Below are positions 59,275 to 64,000 of a stretch of 64,000 nucleotides of DNA, piece after piece. This DNA is from Azospirillum sp. OGB3 (GTDB lineage Bacteria > Pseudomonadota > Alphaproteobacteria > Azospirillales > Azospirillaceae). Both the position numbers and the translations under genes were made by a program. The notes under the pieces were generated by a model, which ran no database searches, was not told the origin of the DNA, and saw only the letters and a program-made list of their open reading frames with translations. The stretch is taken from positions 186,001 through 250,000 of the forward strand of contig NZ_JACHYN010000005.1 of NCBI RefSeq assembly GCF_014192915.1, given 5' to 3'. Numbering within the stretch: position 1 is the stretch's first letter; the number at the start of each line of letters is the position of its first letter.

Positions 59275-59322
59275 CCTTCCCCTTCACCCCTCCCCTCCCC
59301 CGCGAAACGACAGGAGTTCGCC

Positions 59323-59787
59323 ATGTCCCGTCCCCCTCTGCCACCCTTCAGTGAAGAATCCGCCATCGAAAAGGTCCGCCTCGCGGAAGACGGCTGGAAC
59401 AGCCGCGATCCCGCCAAGGTCACGCTGGCCTACACCACCGACACGCGCTGGCGGAACCGCGCGGAATTCGCCAACGGCCGCGCCGAGGTCGAGGCCTTCC
59501 TGACCCGCAAGTGGAACCGCGAGCTGGACTACCGGCTGATCAAGGAGCTGTGGGCGTTCGGCGGCAACCGCATCGCCGTGCGCTACGCCTATGAATACCA
59601 CGACGACAGCGGCCAGTGGTTCCGCGCCTACGGCAACGAGAACTGGGAGTTCGCCGAGGACGGGCTGATGCGTGTCCGCCACGCCAGCATCAACGAGCAC
59701 CCGATCGCCGAGGCCGACCGCAAGTTCCGTTGGCCGCTGGGCCGCCGTCCGGACGACCATCCGGGCCTCAGCCATTTCGGCTTCTGA
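59323..59787 (+). CDS. DUF1348 / NTF2-like protein
   Basis: Protein of 154 residues starting [20 protein letters not shown] with CAGGAG upstream. The NTF2-like cone pattern ([79 protein letters not shown]) and the end [13 protein letters not shown] are characteristic of the DUF1348 family. Such proteins have no assigned reaction. Its place after a GST and a flavin oxidoreductase suggests a stress-response or xenobiotic operon. Length is normal for the family. Confidence 0.9.
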   Translation: MSRPPLPPFSEESAIEKVRLAEDGWNSRDPAKVTLAYTTDTRWRNRAEFANGRAEVEAFLTRKWNRELDYRLIKELWAFGGNRIAVRYAYEYHDDSGQWFRAYGNENWEFAEDGLMRVRHASINEHPIAEADRKFRWPLGRRPDDHPGLSHFGF

Positions 59788-59884
59788 CCCGGCGGCTTCT
59801 GACGCGGCGGCGCAGGCGGAGGTTGCTATCCGCAGCCTCTTCCGCCACAGACTGTGACGGGGACGCGGCGAAACGGGGGCACGC

Positions 59885-60775
59885 ATGGACCGGCTGCAGG
59901 CGATGCGGATCTTCGTGAAGGTCGCGGAAGCGGAAAGCTTCGCCGAAGCCGCCCGCCACCTGCGTCTGAGCGCGCCCGCGGCAACCCGCGCCGTGGCCGC
60001 CCTCGAGGAACTGATCGGCGCCCGCCTGTTCGTGCGCACCACCCGATCGGTGAAGGTCACCGAAGCCGGGGCACGCTACCTCGAGGACTGCCGCCGCATT
60101 CTCTCGGACATCACGGAGGCGGAGGCCGCGGCGGGAGGCATCTACGCCACCCCGACCGGGACGCTTGCCGTCACCGCCTCGGCGCTGTTCGGGCCGATGC
60201 ATGTGCTGCCGATCGTGACCGAGTATCTGGACCGCTACCCCGGCATGCGCGCCCAGACCTTCTTCGTCGACCGCCCGGTGAACATCGTGGAGGAAGGCAT
60301 CGACGTCGCCGTGCGCATCGGGCACCTGCCGGATTCCGGGCTCACCGCCATCCGGGTCGGCACGGTCCGGCGCGTGGTCTGCGGCGCCCCGGCCTATTTC
60401 GAGCGCCGCGGCGTCCCACAGACCCCGGCCGACCTCAGGCACCACCGCATCGCCGTGTCGACCGGCGCCTGGGCCTCGCCGGAATGGCGGTTCGCCCGCG
60501 ACCAGCGGGTGACCATCGACCCGGTCCTGCAATGCAACACCAACGAGGCGGTGATCGCGACCGCCAAGGCGGGCTGGGGCCTCACCCGGGTTCTTCACTA
60601 CCAGATCGGCCCGGCACTGCTGGCCGGGGAGCTTCGCATCGTGCTCGCCGACCATGAGGAGCCGCCCCTGCCCATCCACGTCCTGCATCCTGAGGGGCGG
60701 CACGCGCCGGCCAAGGTGAGGGCTTTCGTCGACCTCGCCGTGGCCCGCCTGCGCGAGAACCGCTTCCTCAACTAG
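59885..60775 (+). CDS. LysR-family transcriptional regulator
   Basis: Protein of 296 residues starting MDRLQAMRIFVKVAEAESFA. The N-terminal winged helix (AARHLRLSAPAATRAVAALE; GARLFVRTTRSVKVTEAG) is followed by a LysR substrate domain (PTGTLAVTASALFGPMHVLP; EEGIDVAVRIGHLPDSGLTA). It is in the same direction as the GST cluster and 97 bases after it, so it may be co-transcribed and regulate it; most LysR genes are divergent from their targets, so this is not certain. It ends six bases before the convergent TrmB-like gene. Confidence 0.93.
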   Translation: MDRLQAMRIFVKVAEAESFAEAARHLRLSAPAATRAVAALEELIGARLFVRTTRSVKVTEAGARYLEDCRRILSDITEAEAAAGGIYATPTGTLAVTASALFGPMHVLPIVTEYLDRYPGMRAQTFFVDRPVNIVEEGIDVAVRIGHLPDSGLTAIRVGTVRRVVCGAPAYFERRGVPQTPADLRHHRIAVSTGAWASPEWRFARDQRVTIDPVLQCNTNEAVIATAKAGWGLTRVLHYQIGPALLAGELRIVLADHEEPPLPIHVLHPEGRHAPAKVRAFVDLAVARLRENRFLN

Positions 60776-60781
60776 GCCCGG

Positions 60782-61531
60782 TCAGGGGATGGTCGGCGCC
60801 GGCGTGCTCAGGCTCCACATCGCGTCGAACATGGACGCCTGGAAGGCCGCGAAATCGGCGCTGTCGAGGATCAGGCCGTAGCTCTCGCGGCCCGACGAGA
60901 TGACCGAAACCTTGGTGCCGTGGATGAAGCAGGTCATCGCGAGGTTGTAGGTGGCGGGCGCGTAGCGCAGCTCGCGCCGCTCCTCCTGGCTCGACGGCCA
61001 GATCGGCGCGATGTCGCGCTCCTCCGAGCGGATCACCCGCAGCCAGATGCCGCGCCGCGCCCGCTCCTTCAAATAGTGCTCCATCTCCTCCAGCCCCGGC
61101 TCGACCATCAGCTCCCGCATGGAGAGGGTGGCGCGCAGCTCCTTCTCGTCGCCGCTCAGCGTCTCCCACAGGACGGTGCGGATGCCTTCGGGGCCGGGGT
61201 GGAAGCGGACGTTCGGCTGGCCGTTCTCGTGATGGTACATCGACCGCAGGACCGGCATCACGTCCTCGAGCATCTGCCGCCGGGCCTCGCTGCGCTCCAG
61301 CAGGATGCCCGGGTCTTGGGCGACCACGAAGCGGCGCTTCCCGTGATCGACGAAGCGGACGAGCCCCTCCGCCTCCAGCTTGGCGAGAGCATCGTGCGCC
61401 GTGGTGCGGGCCATGCCGGCGCCCGCGGCCACCTCCGTGACGGAGCCGCCGCCGAGGCGGATCGTCGTCAGATAGAGCTTGTAGAGCGTCCCCGATATGC
61501 CGATCCGGGACAGCTTCTCCTCAAGATTCAC
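60782..61531 (-). CDS. TrmB-like transcriptional regulator
   Basis: Protein of 249 residues. GTG 61531 (VNLEEKLSRIGISGTLYKLY) follows AAGGGAG at good spacing and is preferred to an ATG 11 codons upstream. The N-terminal winged helix (GGSVTEVAAGAGMARTTAHD; ALAKLEAEGLVRFVDHGKRR) resembles TrmB (PF01978), and the C-terminal part (SGDEKELRATLSMRELMVEP; FIHGTKVSVISSGRESYGLI) is a phospholipase-D-like effector domain as in TrmB family regulators, common in archaea but scattered in bacteria. Divergent from a NitT/TauT-type ABC operon 295 bases away, which it likely controls. Confidence 0.8.
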   Translation of the reverse strand: MNLEEKLSRIGISGTLYKLYLTTIRLGGGSVTEVAAGAGMARTTAHDALAKLEAEGLVRFVDHGKRRFVVAQDPGILLERSEARRQMLEDVMPVLRSMYHHENGQPNVRFHPGPEGIRTVLWETLSGDEKELRATLSMRELMVEPGLEEMEHYLKERARRGIWLRVIRSEERDIAPIWPSSQEERRELRYAPATYNLAMTCFIHGTKVSVISSGRESYGLILDSADFAAFQASMFDAMWSLSTPAPTIP

Positions 61532-61826
61532 CCACGTGCTCCCTTTTGAATCGCGTCGCAACATGCCCGATTCCGCGCCACCCGTCCATCGTCGGTTTCT
61601 GCCGATAAATTGCCGACTCTTCGCGGTGCCGCCTTGGCGAGAAGATGCTTAAATGGGCTATTATCCCGCTGAATGCCTGCTAAAACGGCAAGTTTCGGCC
61701 TACCAAGCGTCATTCGTTTGTATTTTTCGAATTGACGGATTTTTCCGACACTGTCATCGTTTTTTCGTCGTCCAAGGACGTTGACGTCCCGCGAGGCGGC
61801 GCCGAACGGTGGAACGAGGGAAGGTG

Positions 61827-62666
61827 ATGGAAGCGAATTCAAAAGCGCATGCGGCAGCACCGCCTTTCATGCAGAGGGCGCCGCGCCGCGCCGTGAGTCC
61901 CCGCATTCTGACGGACCGGTCCTTCCGCGCGGCGATGGGCCTCACCGCCTTCTTCGCCGTCTGGCAGGCGCTGACCTCGCTCGGCGTCATCGACGCCTTC
62001 CTACTGCCGTCGCCGGCCGCGGTGGCCGGGGCAATGTGGGACATGGCGCTCGACGGCTCGCTGTGGGTCCATCTCGGCGCCAGCCTGCAGCGGGTGGCGG
62101 TCGGCTTCGCGCTCGCCTGCGTCGTCGGCATGGCGCTCGGGTTGATGTGCGGCTGGTGGCGGGGCGTCGCGGACTTCGTGCGGCCGGTGGTCGAGGCGCT
62201 TCGCCCCATCCCGCCGCTCGCCTGGATTCCGATCACTATCCTGTGGTTCGGGCTCGGCGACGCCGCGTCCTACTTCCTGGTCTTCCTCGGCGCCGTCTTC
62301 CCGGCCTTCGTCGCCACCTACACGGCGGTGCGCGGCCTCGACCGGAACCAGATGAACGCGGCGCTCTGCCTCGGCGCGACGCCCTGGCAGCTCTTCACCG
62401 ACGTGCTGATCCCCGCCTCCCTGCCGATCATCCTGCCGGGGCTGCGGATCGCGCTGGGCGTGGGCTGGATGTGCGTGGTGACCGCCGAGCTGATCGCGGC
62501 GCAGACCGGCCTCGGCTACCTGATCCAGCAGTCGCGCATGCTGTTCCAGATCAACAACGTCGTTGCGGGCATGGTGGCCATCGGTCTGGTCGGCTTCGCC
62601 ATGTCCGCCGTCCTCGAGCGGATCGAGCGTCGGGTGAACGCCTGGGCGCCTTCCGAGCGCAATTGA
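61827..62666 (+). CDS. ABC transporter permease, NitT/TauT (SsuC/TauC) type
   Basis: Protein of 279 residues. ATG 61827 (MEANSKAHAAAPPFMQRAPR) follows AGGGAAGG; a GTG six codons upstream is also in frame. About 40 residues precede six hydrophobic spans; the EAA loop is ALCLGATPWQLFTDVLIPAS. First gene of a three-gene importer in the order permease, ATPase, binding protein. Its 5' region contains AT-rich sequence (61690-61790) that is the likely promoter and regulator-binding zone. Confidence 0.92.
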   Translation: MEANSKAHAAAPPFMQRAPRRAVSPRILTDRSFRAAMGLTAFFAVWQALTSLGVIDAFLLPSPAAVAGAMWDMALDGSLWVHLGASLQRVAVGFALACVVGMALGLMCGWWRGVADFVRPVVEALRPIPPLAWIPITILWFGLGDAASYFLVFLGAVFPAFVATYTAVRGLDRNQMNAALCLGATPWQLFTDVLIPASLPIILPGLRIALGVGWMCVVTAELIAAQTGLGYLIQQSRMLFQINNVVAGMVAIGLVGFAMSAVLERIERRVNAWAPSERN

Positions 62667-62683
62667 GCAGGAGGCGAAGGAAC

Positions 62684-63526
62684 ATGGCCGCCAACACCGC
62701 ACTCAAGACACCCGCCCCGCCCCCCGGCACGCCGCAGGCCCAGCCGGCCGACATCCAGATCGACATCCGGAATCTGGGCAAGGTCTATGGCGGGACCTCG
62801 TCCGACACCATGGTGGTCGCGCTCGACGGGGTCGACCTGCGCATCCGCCGCGGCGAGTTCATCTCGCTGCTCGGCCCCTCGGGCTGCGGGAAGTCGACCC
62901 TGCTCGGCATCGTCGCCGGTTTCCAGTCGGCGTCGAGCGGGACGCTCCTGCAGAACGGCCGCCCCATCGTCAAGCCGGACCCGTCGCGCACGGTCGTCTT
63001 CCAGGACTACGCGCTGTTCGGCTGGATGACCGTGCAGCAGAACGTGGAGTTCGGCCTGAAGGCCAAGGGCATGGCGAAGAAGGAGCGTGCGGAGATCGCC
63101 CGCTCGCTGATCGACATGGTCCGGCTGACCGGCTTCGAGGAGAAGTACCCGCACCAGATCTCCGGCGGCATGAAGCAGCGGGCGGCCATCGCCCGCGCGC
63201 TCGCCCCGGACCCCGACATCCTGCTGATGGACGAGCCGTTCGGCGCGCTGGACGCGCAGACCCGCGTGCTTCTGCAGGAGGAGATCGCCCGCATTTCGTC
63301 GGAGGCCGGCAAGACGGTGATCTTCGTCACCCACGGCATCGACGAGGCGGTGTTCCTGGCCGACCGCGTGGTGGTGATGAGCCCGCGGCCCGGCCGGGTG
63401 CGCGAGGAGGTCACCGTGCCGCTGCCGCGGCCCCGCACGGCCGAGATGCGCTCCGATCCCTGGTTCGTCTCCACGGTCAACGACCTGTGGGAGACCCTGA
63501 AACCCGAATGGCAAAAAGGGGAATGA
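62684..63526 (+). CDS. ABC transporter ATP-binding protein, NitT/TauT type
   Basis: Protein of 280 residues starting MAANTALKTPAPPPGTPQAQ, GAAGGA before the ATG. Walker A GPSGCGKST, Q-loop VVFQDYALFGWMTV, signature ISGGMKQR, Walker B ILLMDEP and switch region VTHGIDEAV are intact. Stop overlaps the binding-protein start (ATGA). Confidence 0.95.
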   Translation: MAANTALKTPAPPPGTPQAQPADIQIDIRNLGKVYGGTSSDTMVVALDGVDLRIRRGEFISLLGPSGCGKSTLLGIVAGFQSASSGTLLQNGRPIVKPDPSRTVVFQDYALFGWMTVQQNVEFGLKAKGMAKKERAEIARSLIDMVRLTGFEEKYPHQISGGMKQRAAIARALAPDPDILLMDEPFGALDAQTRVLLQEEIARISSEAGKTVIFVTHGIDEAVFLADRVVVMSPRPGRVREEVTVPLPRPRTAEMRSDPWFVSTVNDLWETLKPEWQKGE

Positions 63527-64000
63527 ACGTGACCTCGACACTCTCGCGCCGTCGTTTCGGCCAGCTCGCCGCCGGCATCGCCGCCGCCGCAACCCTCGCC
63601 AAGCCGGCGATCCTCCGCGCGCAGGGCGCGGACGTCGTCAAGATGGGCTGGTTCAACACCACCACCGTCTCGGCGCAGATCGCCCATGTTCTGATGCGCA
63701 CGGACATCGCGGCCCGCAACGGCCTGCGGATGAACATGATCCAGCTCAACGCTTCGCCGGCGGTGAACGAGGCGATCGTGTCGAACGCGGCCGACGTCGG
63801 CACGCTGTCCGACTTCGCCGCCGTCACCACCATGGCGGTCGGAGCGCCGGTCACCACCATCGCGTCGCAGGCGCGCTTCCGCTCGGCGGTGCTGGTGACC
63901 AAGAAGTCGGGAATCACCGACGTCGCCGGGCTGAAGGGCAAGCAGGTCTATGGCACCTTCGGCATCACCGCCTTCCAGAACGCCCAGGAGGCGATGACCA
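63523..64000 (+). CDS. ABC transporter substrate-binding protein, NitT/TauT type (3' end outside window)
   Basis: At least 159 residues, from ATG 63523 (MNVTSTLSRRRFGQLAAGIA) to the window edge. The leader has a twin-arginine-like motif SRRRFGQLA and is probably cleaved after LRAQ|GADVVKMGW, so export by the Tat route in folded form is possible. GWFNTTTVSAQIAHVLMRTD and KSGITDVAGLKGKQVYGTFG are typical of NMT1/SsuA-like periplasmic proteins. The rest is not seen. Coupled to the ATPase by a four-base overlap. Substrate not deducible. Confidence 0.9.
   Translation, partial: MNVTSTLSRRRFGQLAAGIAAAATLAKPAILRAQGADVVKMGWFNTTTVSAQIAHVLMRTDIAARNGLRMNMIQLNASPAVNEAIVSNAADVGTLSDFAAVTTMAVGAPVTTIASQARFRSAVLVTKKSGITDVAGLKGKQVYGTFGITAFQNAQEAMT

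Overview
The window is about 64 kb of very GC-rich DNA with bacterial gene density, short intergenic gaps, many ATGA or TGATG stop/start overlaps, and repeated catabolic ABC-transporter operons. This fits an alphaproteobacterium of the Azospirillum/Rhodospirillales kind. That assignment is inferred from gene content and style, not proven.

Region 1 (1-18.5 kb, minus strand). After a partial TPR glycosyltransferase-like gene (1-1283) comes a compact phage-tail locus read right to left: tail tube, a tail assembly chaperone with a GGGAAAC -1 frameshift site making a longer G-T product, a 1095-residue tape measure, two tail-tip/hub proteins, a 1345-residue J-like tip protein, two small fibre-associated genes, a 726-residue tail fibre, then a one-span membrane protein and a GH24 endolysin. 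A strong intrinsic terminator closes it. No terminase, portal, capsid, integrase or replication gene is seen. Where the head genes should lie, upstream of the tail tube, the ethanolamine operon begins instead. The best reading is a domesticated siphovirus tail, i.e. an F-type tailocin candidate. This is the most notable system in the window.

Region 2 (18.5-33.6 kb). eutBC (ethanolamine ammonia-lyase) is followed by a lipid/terpenoid-looking group: a carotenoid-desaturase-like flavoprotein and a FadL-type outer-membrane channel, convergent with a second paralogous flavoprotein coupled to an acetoacetate-decarboxylase-family protein. A 1919-residue Ser/Thr kinase-AAA-GAF-histidine kinase hybrid follows.

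Region 3 (33.6-41.7 kb). An eight-gene minus-strand operon encodes two isocitrate-lyase/PEP-mutase-family lyases, a LeuCD-like hydro-lyase pair and a NitT/TauT-type ABC importer. A divergent GntR gene is bracketed by two identical TTGTATACAA palindromes. Together they look like an uptake-hydration-cleavage route for a branched or unsaturated dicarboxylate.

Region 4 (41.8-47.9 kb). A polyamine/opine-type ABC importer is followed by a proline-racemase-family enzyme whose second catalytic Cys is Gly. A GlxA-type AraC regulator is divergent.

Region 5 (47.9-56.4 kb). A LuxR-type two-component pair lies divergent to a PQQ-dependent alcohol dehydrogenase of the calcium type and a secreted pentapeptide-repeat protein. 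Then come a class-III aminotransferase-fold phospholyase and a hydroxylysine-kinase-like protein, controlled by a GntR protein with matching TGATGCATCA operators, and a large intergenic inverted repeat.

Region 6 (56.5-64 kb). A redox cluster (GST, a flavin/ferredoxin fusion oxidoreductase, a DUF1348 protein, LysR) is followed by a TrmB-like regulator divergent to a third NitT/TauT ABC system, whose binding protein runs off the right edge.
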